33,158 nucleotides of DNA from Candidatus Anaerobiospirillum pullicola (GTDB lineage Bacteria; Pseudomonadota; Gammaproteobacteria; Enterobacterales; Succinivibrionaceae), in NCBI GenBank assembly GCA_018884035.1, contig JAHLFE010000067.1, forward strand, positions 1 through 33,158, given 5' to 3'. The notes under the pieces were generated by a model, which made no database searches, was not told where the DNA came from, and saw only the letters and a list, made by a program, of their open reading frames with translations. Position 1 is the first letter of the stretch. Every line of letters starts with the position of its first letter. A program made the position numbers and the translations under genes. Positions 15,899-24,270 of the stretch are shown in pieces.

Positions 15899-16750
15899 CA
15901 ACAGACAATGCGATCACACTTGGCGTGATCTCTCAAAGCGCACAGGATACGCACAGGTTGGGTTCTCCTCCAGCACTTTATGTGCATTTCCCCGCGCGGC
16001 ATAACTAAGCGCAGCCAGCAAGCTGGCAAGCGAGCGAGCGCTTAATGGTAATCCTCAGTTTACACCACCATAACCATACACGCAGCCAGAGCTCCGCATT
16101 TGCTCACCAGCAAAGCCAAAGCCGTATCTTATGTATAGCCATAGAATGACGTAAAGTGCCTCCCTCTCTTTGGGAGGCTGCTGCAGTTAAAGCAGCAGCT
16201 AAAGCAAAAGCAGCAACATGGGAGCTTTGTTCACACTAAAAATAGCACTGTAACGCACCAACTAGGGCACTCCAAGTAGCACGCCACAGCCCTTGCAAAG
16301 CATTCCCACGAACCTAACACCACCATGGCTTTATGTCGCTCTTGGTGTGCGTCCATGTCCTTTAGGGACGAGTGCTGTAAGTGGAAGCTATAGCGATTAC
16401 AAGCTGGTTTGGCGCATCTTCATCACCCTTAGGTATGAGTTGCTTACGCTCTGAGTTGAGCTGTCAGCTCTTAGGTTCGCGGGTATGCTTGCAAAGCCCC
16501 ATCAGCTCTTTTCACTTGAGCATAATGACCTAAGGCTACCATCAACGTGCAACTATTTGCGCAGTACGCTGCGGGTAGTAGAGCTCTTTAGGCAAAGTTC
16601 AAAATCAGTCCCCTACTTCCACCACCACACGGCCCCCCACAATTGCTTGCACTCAGCCGTTTGGGGGCTAAGCCTTGGAGGCAATACTAAGGAGCATACC
16701 GCCCCCTGCCAGCCAGCCCCACTTAACCCAGCTTGTTAGCAGCCTGCTTG
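15899..16750. other. Gene-free region between trpA and the esterase
   Basis: About 850 bp without a supported gene. It holds two adjacent perfect hairpins at 16158-16198: GCCTCCC/GGGAGGC followed by CTGCTGC/GCAGCAG. GATCAC/GTGATC lies at 15912-15927. The direct repeat GCTTGTTAGC occurs twice around the trpA stop. No T run follows any of these stems. Confidence 0.5.
16632..16668 (-). terminator. Possible terminal hairpin downstream of trpA
   Basis: GCCCCC (16632-16637) pairs with GGGGGC (16663-16668), starting about 83 nt after the trpA stop. It has a long loop and no T run, so it is a weak candidate. No better intrinsic terminator is visible after the trp cluster. Confidence 0.2.
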
Positions 16751-17521
16751 TTAGCGAATGGCTTCCTTCATGGACTTGACGTACTCGCCTACGTACTGTG
16801 GAGCATCCTTGCCATACTGCGCCATGATCTTAATAATGGCCGAGCCCACAATAGCACCATCCGAGATAGATGCCATCTTCTTTGCCTGCTCTGGGGTAGA
16901 AATGCCAAAGCCAATAGCACATGGCTGCTGCGAGTACTGACGAATCACGCTCAGAATCGAGGCCAGATCTGTCTTAATCTCACTACGTACACCAGTTACG
17001 CCCAAGCTCGACACCACGTAAATAAAGCCCTTAGCTTCCTTAGCGATGCTGGCAATACGCTGCTCAGAAGTAGGCGCAATCATCGAGAGCAGCTCGACAT
17101 TGTGCTTTAAGCAAGTAGGCTCAAACTCGCCCTTCTCCTCAAAAGGCACATCGGGCAGGATGATACCGTTAATCCCGACCTGCTCGCAGCGCTCCATAAA
17201 GCGCTCAATGCCGTAAGAGAAAACCACATTGGCGTAGGTCATAAAAACCAAAGGAATGTCGCTCTCCTTACGGATACGCTCCACTAAGGCAAAGACCTGA
17301 TCCGTGGTCACGCCCGACTTTAAGGCCCGCAGATTCGCCTCTTGAATCACTGGGCCCTCTGCTGTGGGATCAGAGAAAGGAATGCCCAACTCAATTAAGT
17401 CCGCACCATTGGCAATCATGGCACGAATGGCCTCAAGCGACGTCTCTAAATCAGGGTCACCGCAGGTAATAAAAGGAATAAAGGCTTTGCCGTTTGCAAA
17501 GGCCGCAGTCACCTTACTCAC
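16751..17521 (-). CDS. trpA: Tryptophan synthase alpha subunit
   Basis: The 256-aa TIM-barrel subunit cleaves indole-3-glycerol phosphate and passes indole through a tunnel to TrpB. The start is the GTG at 17521, which overlaps the end of trpB by 8 nt with AGGAG just upstream; a longer frame reaching into trpB is not needed. [16 protein letters not shown] carries the catalytic Glu (E44, equal to E. coli E49). The second catalytic acid, Asp60 in E. coli (LADGP), is Glu55 here (TAEGP), a variant I associate with clostridial Trp[23 protein letters not shown] and [12 protein letters not shown] are family motifs. The overlap with trpB implies translational coupling and equal production of the two subunits. 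Confidence 0.97.
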   Translation of the reverse strand: MSKVTAAFANGKAFIPFITCGDPDLETSLEAIRAMIANGADLIELGIPFSDPTAEGPVIQEANLRALKSGVTTDQVFALVERIRKESDIPLVFMTYANVVFSYGIERFMERCEQVGINGIILPDVPFEEKGEFEPTCLKHNVELLSMIAPTSEQRIASIAKEAKGFIYVVSSLGVTGVRSEIKTDLASILSVIRQYSQQPCAIGFGISTPEQAKKMASISDGAIVGSAIIKIMAQYGKDAPQYVGEYVKSMKEAIR

Positions 17522-18704
17522 TGATGTTCTCTCCTCTGTAACGAGCAATAGCCGCGCAATCCTTATCACCACGCCCCGAGAGCGTGATCACCACAACCTT
17601 ATCCTTGCCCATCTCTGGCGCCACCTTGCGCACATGAGCCACCGCATGCGCCGATTCAATGGCAGGGATAATACCCTCAGTACGAGCTAAGTACTCAAAA
17701 GCCTGTACGGCTTCCTCATCAGTGATTGGGACGTATTGGGCACGACCAATATCGTGTAAGTGCGCGTGCTCAGGGCCAATGCCTGGATAATCAAGGCCCG
17801 CAGAGATCGAGTACACCGGTGCAATCTGGCCATACTCGTTTTGGCAAAAGTAGGACTTCATGCCGTGGAAGATGCCTAACTTACCTGTGCTAATCGTAGC
17901 TGCTGTCTCGAAGGTATCAATACCACGACCAGCTGCCTCACAGCCAACTAAGGCCACCTCAGGATGCTCAATGAAGTGATAGAACGAGCCAATGGCATTA
18001 GAGCCACCACCCACGCACGCCACGACCATATCAGGTAAGCGGCCCTCGCGCTCTAACACCTCGCTCTTGATCTCTTTAGAGATCACCGCTTGGAAATCAC
18101 GCACAATGGTTGGGAACGGATGTGGGCCCATGACCGAGCCTAAGCAGTAGTGGGTGTCGCTCATGCGCGCTGTCCACTCACGGAAGGTCTCAGAAACCGC
18201 GTCTTTTAAGGTAGCCGTGCCCGTGGTTACAGGACGCACTTCCGCACCTAAGAGGCGCATGCGATAGACATTGAGCGCTTGGCGTTGGGTGTCTTCTTCA
18301 CCCATGTATACCACGCACTCCATGCCTAACAGCGCCGCCGCCGTCGCCGTAGCCACACCGTGCTGACCGGCACCAGTTTCCGCGATTAAGCGCGTCTTGC
18401 CCATTTTCTTTGCCAACAAGGCCTGACCTAAGGCGTTATTAATCTTGTGGGCACCGGTGTGGTTTAAGTCCTCACGCTTTAAGTAGATCTTAGGGCCACC
18501 TAAGTCTTCCGTCATACGCTTAGCCAAGTATAAACGCGATGGACGGCCAACGTAGTCGTTAAAGAGGGCTTGTAACTCGCGGTTAAACTCGAGGTCATCT
18601 TTGTAGTGGTTGTAAGCTTCTTCCAGCTCAAGCACCGCATTCATCAGGGTTTCAGGAATGTACTGACCCCCATGAATACCAAAACGTCCGTTCTTGTTTG
18701 TCAT
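17514..18704 (-). CDS. trpB: Tryptophan synthase beta subunit
   Basis: The 396-aa PLP enzyme joins indole and L-serine to give L-tryptophan. HTGAHKINN holds the PLP lysine at residue 87, the same position as in E. coli. GGGSNAIG binds the cofactor phosphate, and [12 protein letters not shown] is also conserved. The ATG at 18704 has AAGGA 7 nt upstream; an in-frame GTG at 18710 is too close to that site to be the start. The sequence from [16 protein letters not shown] to [13 protein letters not shown] is very close in style to Firmicutes TrpB. It is preceded by 186 nt after trpF and overlaps trpA. Confidence 0.98.
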   Translation of the reverse strand: MTNKNGRFGIHGGQYIPETLMNAVLELEEAYNHYKDDLEFNRELQALFNDYVGRPSRLYLAKRMTEDLGGPKIYLKREDLNHTGAHKINNALGQALLAKKMGKTRLIAETGAGQHGVATATAAALLGMECVVYMGEEDTQRQALNVYRMRLLGAEVRPVTTGTATLKDAVSETFREWTARMSDTHYCLGSVMGPHPFPTIVRDFQAVISKEIKSEVLEREGRLPDMVVACVGGGSNAIGSFYHFIEHPEVALVGCEAAGRGIDTFETAATISTGKLGIFHGMKSYFCQNEYGQIAPVYSISAGLDYPGIGPEHAHLHDIGRAQYVPITDEEAVQAFEYLARTEGIIPAIESAHAVAHVRKVAPEMGKDKVVVITLSGRGDKDCAAIARYRGENISE

Positions 18705-18757
18705 GATCACTTCCTTGAGCGCTGCTCCCCGAGGTACCCGAGGTAATGGCCGCTGTA

Positions 18758-18777
18758 GTGCCTAAAAGTTTTGGCAC
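18758..18777 (-). promoter_or_regulatory. Hairpin in the trpF-trpB spacer
   Basis: GTGCC(t)AAAA pairs with TTTTGGCAC around a single central base, leaving one bulged T. A second inverted repeat, GGGAAC/GTTCCC, lies about 30 nt away. These sit in the 186-nt gap upstream of trpB. They could affect RNA stability or local expression; no promoter is clear. Confidence 0.3.
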
Positions 18778-18890
18778 ACGCAACCGTAAAGTCTCATCTT
18801 CAGGGAACAGCTAGAGGACAAGTTCCCACGCCATCCCGCCCATACAGGCAATTAATTGAGCGCAGCAGCTTGTCCTTGGGAGCTTTGTTG

Positions 18891-19631
18891 CTACGAGGCG
18901 CTGCGCACGCCGGTCACAAAAGCTCGCATCTTGTCTAAATCTTTGCTGCCGTCGCTCTCAATACCTGAGCTCACATCCACAGCAAAAGGATGCAGCAGAG
19001 AAAGTGCAGCAGTCACATTGTCTGGGGTCAAGCCACCAGCGAGGAAATACGGCCGCTTGCAAGTAGCACAGAGTTCCCAATCGCAGCACTTACCGGTACC
19101 ACCAGCGCCTTCGTCTAAGAGCAAGTAGTCAGCACTGGAAGCCTCAGCGGCGGTGATATCAGCACTGCTCTTCACACTAAAGGCCTTAAAGATTGGTGGG
19201 CATGGCGGCATGGAGGTCGCGAGGATGTCAGGAAAACGCTCACAGGCCACAGAGGCTAAGTGCGCCCGCAGGTGCCCGATATAGTCCTCATCCTCATGAC
19301 CATGCAGCTGGACGACATCGATGATGCCTAGGCGCCATAAGGAGACAATCTCCTCTGGCGCAGCATCCACAAAGACGCCCACCGCTTGAATGCTCGGAGC
19401 AAGCAGCTTTTTCAGCGTAGCCGCTTGCTCATGGCTGACATAGCGCTTGCTGCGTGGGGCAAAGACAAAACCAATGTAATCCACTGCCAGCTCGTTAGCT
19501 GTGGTAATGTCCTGCTCACGGCTTAAGCCACACAACTTAATGCGGGCCTTGTAATGCTGCTTAGCGGCAGCAGCTTTTTGCTGCCGCCAATAATCCTCTT
19601 CGCGCTTTTCAATGGCGCTGTAAATTTCCAT
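18891..19631 (-). CDS. trpF: Phosphoribosylanthranilate isomerase
   Basis: The 246-aa enzyme carries out the Amadori rearrangement of phosphoribosylanthranilate to CdRP, the third step after chorismate. RIKLCGLS holds the catalytic Cys (C34), and AVDVSSGIE holds the catalytic Asp. GFVFAPRSKRYV, VQLHG, DEGAGGTGK and FLAGGLTPDNV are conserved phosphate and substrate segments. The protein starts about 25 residues earlier than most TrpF, with a charged helix (EKREEDYWRQQKAAAAKQ). The ATG with AAGGA 9 nt upstream supports this start. It is a separate gene, whereas enterobacteria and vibrios fuse it to trpC. The stop is TAG. Confidence 0.95.
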   Translation of the reverse strand: MEIYSAIEKREEDYWRQQKAAAAKQHYKARIKLCGLSREQDITTANELAVDYIGFVFAPRSKRYVSHEQAATLKKLLAPSIQAVGVFVDAAPEEIVSLWRLGIIDVVQLHGHEDEDYIGHLRAHLASVACERFPDILATSMPPCPPIFKAFSVKSSADITAAEASSADYLLLDEGAGGTGKCCDWELCATCKRPYFLAGGLTPDNVTAALSLLHPFAVDVSSGIESDGSKDLDKMRAFVTGVRSAS

Positions 19632-19721
19632 AAACCATCTTCCTTATGGCCCTATCCATGGCTCTCAACAGCAGTTGAAGCGGGCCTCCAGTAGAGGTAA
19701 GGCAACTTTTAGCAATAGCGG

Positions 19722-19784
19722 GCCAGCATGCCCTGCTAAGCGCATGCTTACATGCATGCTTGCTGCTTGCATGCTTAGGCTGGC
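19722..19784. repeat. Palindromic GCATGC-rich block between trpC and trpF
   Basis: GCCAGC (19722-19727) pairs with GCTGGC (19779-19784). Inside, CTAAGCgcATGC (19736-19747) pairs with GCATGCTTAG (19769-19778). Four GCATGC sequences occur in about 50 bp. A long imperfect hairpin could form in DNA or RNA within the 181-nt spacer. Confidence 0.55.
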
Positions 19785-19812
19785 GTAAGCACAGGCGTTG
19801 GCTGTATAGGCT

Positions 19813-20640
19813 TTAGAGCAAGCTCTTAAGTTCAGCAAGCTTAGCCTTTTTATCAGAGGCGCGCATGAGACTCTCACCTACCAGCACCGCATCCACGCCA
19901 ATGCTCTTTAAGGCCGCGACATCCTCCGCCGTAGAGACGCCACTCTCGGCGACAAAGAGGCAGGATGCTGGCACCAGCGCCCGCAGCTTGCGGCTATTCT
20001 CAGTATTGACCGAGAAGTCTTTTAAGTTGCGATTGTTCACGCCAATGATTTTAGCCCCTGCTTCTAGAGCTTGCGCAATTTCATCTTCATCATGTGCTTC
20101 GACTAAAGCATCTAAATGCAATCTCTCACACACTTGCAGATAGTACTTAATGTCCTCAGTGTGCAAAAGCGAGCAGATGAGAAGCACTGCGCTAGCACCT
20201 AAGCACTTGGCCTCGTAAATCTGGTACTCATCCACGGTAAAGTCCTTACGCAGACAAGGGATCCTTACCGTAGAAGCAATGAGCTCCAAATACTGGTCAG
20301 AGCCTAAGAACCACTTTGGTTCGGTAAGCACCGAGATAGCATCGGCACCGGCGGCCTCGTACTCCTGCGCAATCTTGAGGTAAGGAAAATCAGGTGCAAT
20401 TAAGCCCTTGGACGGCGAGGCCTTTTTGCACTCGCAAATAAAAGAGACACTAGGACGACGTAAAGCGGCAGCAAAAGGCAAGTCCCCATGCTCATTCCAT
20501 GAGCGCTCGGACTGAGCTTGCTCTTGCGCAGCGGCTAAAGCCATTGCTGTTTGTTTGATTTCCGCGAGGGGAACGCGCTTTTTGGCAATTGCTACGCGCT
20601 CACGGGCGTATTCGGCTAACTCATCTAAAATGGTGGCCAC
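19813..20640 (-). CDS. trpC: Indole-3-glycerol phosphate synthase
   Basis: The 275-aa TIM-barrel enzyme closes the indole ring, turning CdRP into indole-3-glycerol phosphate. ECKKASPSKGL (70-80) contains the catalytic lysine and substrate-binding residues. SVLTEPKWFLGS, RKDFTVDEYQIYEA, GVNNRNLKDFSV and VAESGVST complete the active site. I place the start at the GTG at 20640, with AGAGGA 9-11 nt upstream; the 41 extra codons upstream are compositionally unlike the family. It is unfused to trpF. A 379-nt gap separates it from trpD, the largest in the cluster. Confidence 0.96.
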   Translation of the reverse strand: MATILDELAEYARERVAIAKKRVPLAEIKQTAMALAAAQEQAQSERSWNEHGDLPFAAALRRPSVSFICECKKASPSKGLIAPDFPYLKIAQEYEAAGADAISVLTEPKWFLGSDQYLELIASTVRIPCLRKDFTVDEYQIYEAKCLGASAVLLICSLLHTEDIKYYLQVCERLHLDALVEAHDEDEIAQALEAGAKIIGVNNRNLKDFSVNTENSRKLRALVPASCLFVAESGVSTAEDVAALKSIGVDAVLVGESLMRASDKKAKLAELKSLL

Positions 20641-21019
20641 GTGTTTGTTTCCTCTTACCTCTAATGCCGTGCAAGGCGTGCTGATAGGCAATGGCGCTGG
20701 AGCATGCGAGCTTGCAGTGTAATTGGCCCCAAAAGCACAATCTCTGCTTTGAGTTGGTACCACTGAGGGTAATAGATGACGTCATTTAGGGTAAGCATGC
20801 TGCCCCAGCTGAAGATAGGCTCAGGCTAAGCTGCAACCATTTATCTCGAAGTGTAGGCTATTGCTAGACCTTCCCCATGAATCCGTCACCTATGGGATCA
20901 CTCATTTTTAAGGTAGTACTTTAGGGTAATCCTTAAACAAGCTGCGGCCTTACACCACACAGCACCGTACAGCACAGCACTGCAATGCACAGACGTCGAC
21001 GCTAAACCCTGCTTAGCTC
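20641..21019 (-). other. Long spacer between trpD and trpC
   Basis: The 379-nt gap holds no gene. It contains two copies of TTTAGGGTAA (20785-20794, 20920-20929) and the 10-bp palindrome ATGACGTCAT just before the first. A related TACCCTAAA lies in the trpG-trpD gap and TTAGGGTAA upstream of trpE. An internal promoter or regulator site is plausible, but no convincing -35/-10 pair was found. Confidence 0.35.
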
Positions 21020-22042
21020 TTACTTGCCCTGCGAGATCTTAATAAAGCGCTCTAAGGTCTCAAGAGCCTTACCCGAGTCAATAAGCTCCGCCGCCAGCTT
21101 GACACCATCGGCCATGGATGGGGCCTTATCCCCCAGATAGAGCGAGGCACCAGCATTTAAGAGCACAGCATTGCGCTTGTGATCCTTAAGCTCACCAGAC
21201 AAGATGCCACGCGTAATCGCTGCATTCTCCGCTGGCGTGCCACCCACGAGATCCTTTTTAGCGCAACGCTGCATGCCAAAGTCCTCAGGGGCAATAGTGT
21301 AGGTCTTATACCAGCCGTCCTTAAACTCGCACACTAAGGTCTCCGCACTTAAGGAGATCTCATCGAGCTTATCCATGCCGTACACGGCCATACCGCGCTT
21401 TACGCCTAACTTCATTAAGACCTTGACGAGCGGCTCCACTAGGTAGTCACCATACACACCTAAGAGCTGAATGGTAGGCTTACCTGGGTTGGTAAGAGGG
21501 CCTAAGATGTTAAAGACGGTACGGAATCCCAGCTCCTTACGGATGGGGCCCACATACTTCATCGAGGTGTGGTACTTCTGGGCAAAGAAGAAGCACATGC
21601 CCACTTCGTCTAAGAGCTTGCGGCAAAGGTCGGGATCCTCTTCGATATTGACGCCTAAAGCCTCTAAGCAGTCAGCAGCACCACACTTGGACGAGGCCGC
21701 ACGGTTACCATGCTTGGCCACCTTCATACCACCGGCAGCCGCAACTAAAGCCGAAGTCGAGGAGATGTTAAAGCTCTGCGCGTTATCACCACCAGTACCT
21801 ACGATCTCAAAGACATCCCATGGGGTATCCACAGGGATAGCGTGCTCACGCATGGCGGCAGCGCAACCGGAGATCTCATCAATGGTTTCAGCGCGGGCGC
21901 TCTTGGTGGACATGGCTGCTAAGAAGGCAGCATTTTGCGTGGCGCTGGTGGCACCGGACATGATCTCATTCATGACCGTGTAGGCCTCGTCATAAGACAA
22001 ATCGTGCTTGTTGACGAGCTTAACAATCGCCTCTTTAATCAT
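21020..22042 (-). CDS. trpD: Anthranilate phosphoribosyltransferase
   Basis: The 340-aa enzyme transfers phosphoribose from PRPP to anthranilate. [13 protein letters not shown] (82-94) is the PRPP-binding loop. [21 protein letters not shown] (110-130) binds both substrates, and LGPLTNPG closes the site. It is a stand-alone TrpD, not fused to the TrpG glutaminase as in E. coli. The start is well supported by GGAGGAG 4 nt before the ATG. Length and sequence are those of clostridial-type TrpD. Confidence 0.97.
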   Translation of the reverse strand: MIKEAIVKLVNKHDLSYDEAYTVMNEIMSGATSATQNAAFLAAMSTKSARAETIDEISGCAAAMREHAIPVDTPWDVFEIVGTGGDNAQSFNISSTSALVAAAGGMKVAKHGNRAASSKCGAADCLEALGVNIEEDPDLCRKLLDEVGMCFFFAQKYHTSMKYVGPIRKELGFRTVFNILGPLTNPGKPTIQLLGVYGDYLVEPLVKVLMKLGVKRGMAVYGMDKLDEISLSAETLVCEFKDGWYKTYTIAPEDFGMQRCAKKDLVGGTPAENAAITRGILSGELKDHKRNAVLLNAGASLYLGDKAPSMADGVKLAAELIDSGKALETLERFIKISQGK

Positions 22043-22158
22043 AAACTCCTCCGAAGAAACTAGTGGCGTGGTCTGGCGCGGTGTGGTGTGGTACTAAATT
22101 ACGGACTTGCTAACCTAAGGTGCTGTTATGTGCGGTAGCTCGGTACTTACCCTGATCA

Positions 22159-22200
22159 TAAGCTCTACCCTAAAACTAAACCTAAAGATGGTAGAGCTTA
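22159..22200 (-). repeat. Perfect 11-bp inverted repeat after trpG
   Basis: TAAGCTCTACC (22159-22169) and GGTAGAGCTTA (22190-22200) pair perfectly around a 20-nt loop. The stem starts 8 nt after the trpG stop on the transcript. No T run follows, so it may be a stability or attenuation structure in the 166-nt trpG-trpD gap. Confidence 0.6.
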
Positions 22201-22208
22201 GCTCTTCT

Positions 22209-22787
22209 TTAGTGCGCCCCTAACTCTAAGAAGTTACGCAGCATCTCAAGGCCGCGTGGGGTCATCACTGACTCAGGATGGAATTGCACGCCAAACAGCG
22301 GGAAATTACGATGGGCTATAGCCATAACCTCTTGATCGTCGGTAGTGCGCGATACCACCTGTAAGCTCTCTGGCAGCGTGTTTTCCACCACTGACAGCGA
22401 GTGGTAGCGCGCTACTGGCGTCTTCTCTGGCAAGCCCTGAAACAGTGGGCACTGGGTATTGAGTAAGACCTCAGACTGCTTACCATGCATCAAGCGCTGG
22501 GCGTAAGACACCGTAGCGCCATAAGCGGCGCAAATAGCCTGATGGCCTAAGCACACGCCTAAGGTTGGGATCTTTGGGCCTAAGGTAGTAGCCACTTCCA
22601 TAATGACACCCGCATTCTCTGGACGCCCAGGTCCTGGGGAAAGCACAATGTGCGATGGAGCTAAGGCCGCGATTTGTGCTACCGTCAGCTCATCATTACG
22701 GATCACCTTGATGTCAGGGTTAATGGTGCCAATGAGCTGATAGAGGTTGTAAGAGAAGCTATCGTAGTTATCAATCAGCAGAATCAT
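22209..22787 (-). CDS. trpG: Anthranilate synthase component II (glutamine amidotransferase)
   Basis: The 192-aa class I glutaminase frees ammonia from glutamine and feeds it to TrpE. MILLIDNYDSFSYNL is the standard N-terminus. The nucleophile is Cys79 in GVCLGHQ; His170 and Glu172 (FHPES) complete the triad. PGPGRP forms the oxyanion region. The ATG at 22787 comes one base after the trpE stop (TAAGATG), and its ribosome binding site GAGGAG lies within the end of trpE, so the two subunits are translationally coupled. A longer reading into trpE is not the true start. A dual role in folate (as PabA) is possible in genomes with one copy. Confidence 0.97.
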   Translation of the reverse strand: MILLIDNYDSFSYNLYQLIGTINPDIKVIRNDELTVAQIAALAPSHIVLSPGPGRPENAGVIMEVATTLGPKIPTLGVCLGHQAICAAYGATVSYAQRLMHGKQSEVLLNTQCPLFQGLPEKTPVARYHSLSVVENTLPESLQVVSRTTDDQEVMAIAHRNFPLFGVQFHPESVMTPRGLEMLRNFLELGAH

Positions 22788-22788
22788 C

Positions 22789-24270
22789 TTAGAGCTCCTC
22801 TTGGGCCGAAGCCTCTTGTAAGGCACTAACTACCGCTTGGGCCTTGTTGATACACTCTTGGAACTCGGTAGCAGGCACCGAGTCAGCAACGATACCAGCA
22901 CCTGAACGCACGAAGACCTTACCGTTTTTCTTGTAGGCGATACGAATGGCGATGCAGGTGTCCATATTGCCCGTAAAATCGATGTAGCCGATGGCACCAC
23001 CGTAAATACCGCGCTTGTTATTCTCTAGCTCGGCAATTAATTGGCACGCACGAATCTTAGGGGCTCCTGAAAGCGTGCCTGCTGGCAGCACAGCGCTGAT
23101 TGCATCTAAGGCATCACAATCGTCACGAATCTCACCACGCACGGTCGAGCCGATGTGCATCACATGGGAATAACGCTCGATGCAGTGGAATTTCTCTACA
23201 GCCACAGAGCCAAACTTACTGACTTTGCCTAAGTCGTTGCGGCCTAAGTCCACCAGCATGTTGTGCTCAGCCAGCTCTTTTTCGTCGTGGAGTAAGTCCT
23301 CTTCTAAGGCCTTATCATCTTCTTCTGTCTTGCCACGTGGACGGGTACCAGCCAGCGGGAAGGTATGCAGCACGCCGTTTTCTAACTTCACTAAAGTCTC
23401 AGGAGAAGCGCCCGCGACTTCGACGTCGGTGCCGCCAAAGTAGAACATGTATGGCGATGGGTTGAGGGTACGCAGGATGCGGTATGTATCGAAGAGGCTA
23501 CCGGAGAAGTCTGCGCTTAAACGATTGGAGAGCACAATTTGGAAGATATCACCCTCATGGATGTAGTGCTGCGCCTTTTCCACCATGGCGCAGTATTGCT
23601 CCTTGTTAAAGAGAGGGGTGATAGGCGAGAGGATCTTGCCCTTTTCCTCCTGAAGCGGAGTGCCGTGGCGCAACAGATGAGCTAAGCGCTTAAGTTCCTC
23701 TTGGGCCTCGTGATAGCGCTGTGCTAAGAGCTGATCATCAGTAGTGAGCTTGATGTTGACGATTAAGATGATTTTCTGCTTAAAGTTATCAAAGGCGATG
23801 ACCTTATCAAAGAGCATGAGGTCGATGTCTTTGAAGTGCTCCTGATCATCGACAGGAATGCGCACGGCAGGCTCGGAGTAGCCTAAGTAATCATAGGCAA
23901 AGTAGCCGACTAAGCCGCCGGTAAAGCTTGGCAGATAGCTAAGGCGTGGGCTGCGGTGGTGGGCTAAGATGTCACGCAAGGTGGCATCTGGATCCATACT
24001 CTTAAATTTCTCCTCACCTACGGTCATTTCACCACCACAGCAGGTGATTTCTAAGGTAGGCGCAAAGCCTAAGAAGGTGTAACGGCCCCACTTTTCGTTT
24101 TCCGCTACGGACTCAAGTAAGAAGCAATGATCAGATTGCCCCTTAAAGATCTGCAGCGCGGTGATAGGCGTGCAGATATCAGACAAGATTTCGCAGCTTA
24201 CAGGCACCACATCATAGGCACCGGAGGCCGCGAACTTTTTGACCTCATCTAAAAGCGGTAACACTGGCAT
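22789..24270 (-). CDS. trpE: Anthranilate synthase component I
   Basis: The 493-aa subunit makes anthranilate from chorismate and ammonia, the first committed step of tryptophan synthesis. The N-terminal LLESVAENEKWGRYTFLGF (from about 51) contains the LLES site for feedback inhibition by tryptophan. The C-terminal chorismate-binding domain has AGASPETLVKL, FPLAGTRPRG, DLGRNDLGKVS, SGAPKIRA, YGGAIGYIDF and RSGAGIVADSVPATE. AAGGAA lies about 10 nt before the ATG. It is the promoter-proximal gene of trpEGDCFBA. The TPITALQIFK and EILSDICTP region resembles clostridial TrpE rather than the enterobacterial form. Confidence 0.98.
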   Translation of the reverse strand: MPVLPLLDEVKKFAASGAYDVVPVSCEILSDICTPITALQIFKGQSDHCFLLESVAENEKWGRYTFLGFAPTLEITCCGGEMTVGEEKFKSMDPDATLRDILAHHRSPRLSYLPSFTGGLVGYFAYDYLGYSEPAVRIPVDDQEHFKDIDLMLFDKVIAFDNFKQKIILIVNIKLTTDDQLLAQRYHEAQEELKRLAHLLRHGTPLQEEKGKILSPITPLFNKEQYCAMVEKAQHYIHEGDIFQIVLSNRLSADFSGSLFDTYRILRTLNPSPYMFYFGGTDVEVAGASPETLVKLENGVLHTFPLAGTRPRGKTEEDDKALEEDLLHDEKELAEHNMLVDLGRNDLGKVSKFGSVAVEKFHCIERYSHVMHIGSTVRGEIRDDCDALDAISAVLPAGTLSGAPKIRACQLIAELENNKRGIYGGAIGYIDFTGNMDTCIAIRIAYKKNGKVFVRSGAGIVADSVPATEFQECINKAQAVVSALQEASAQEEL

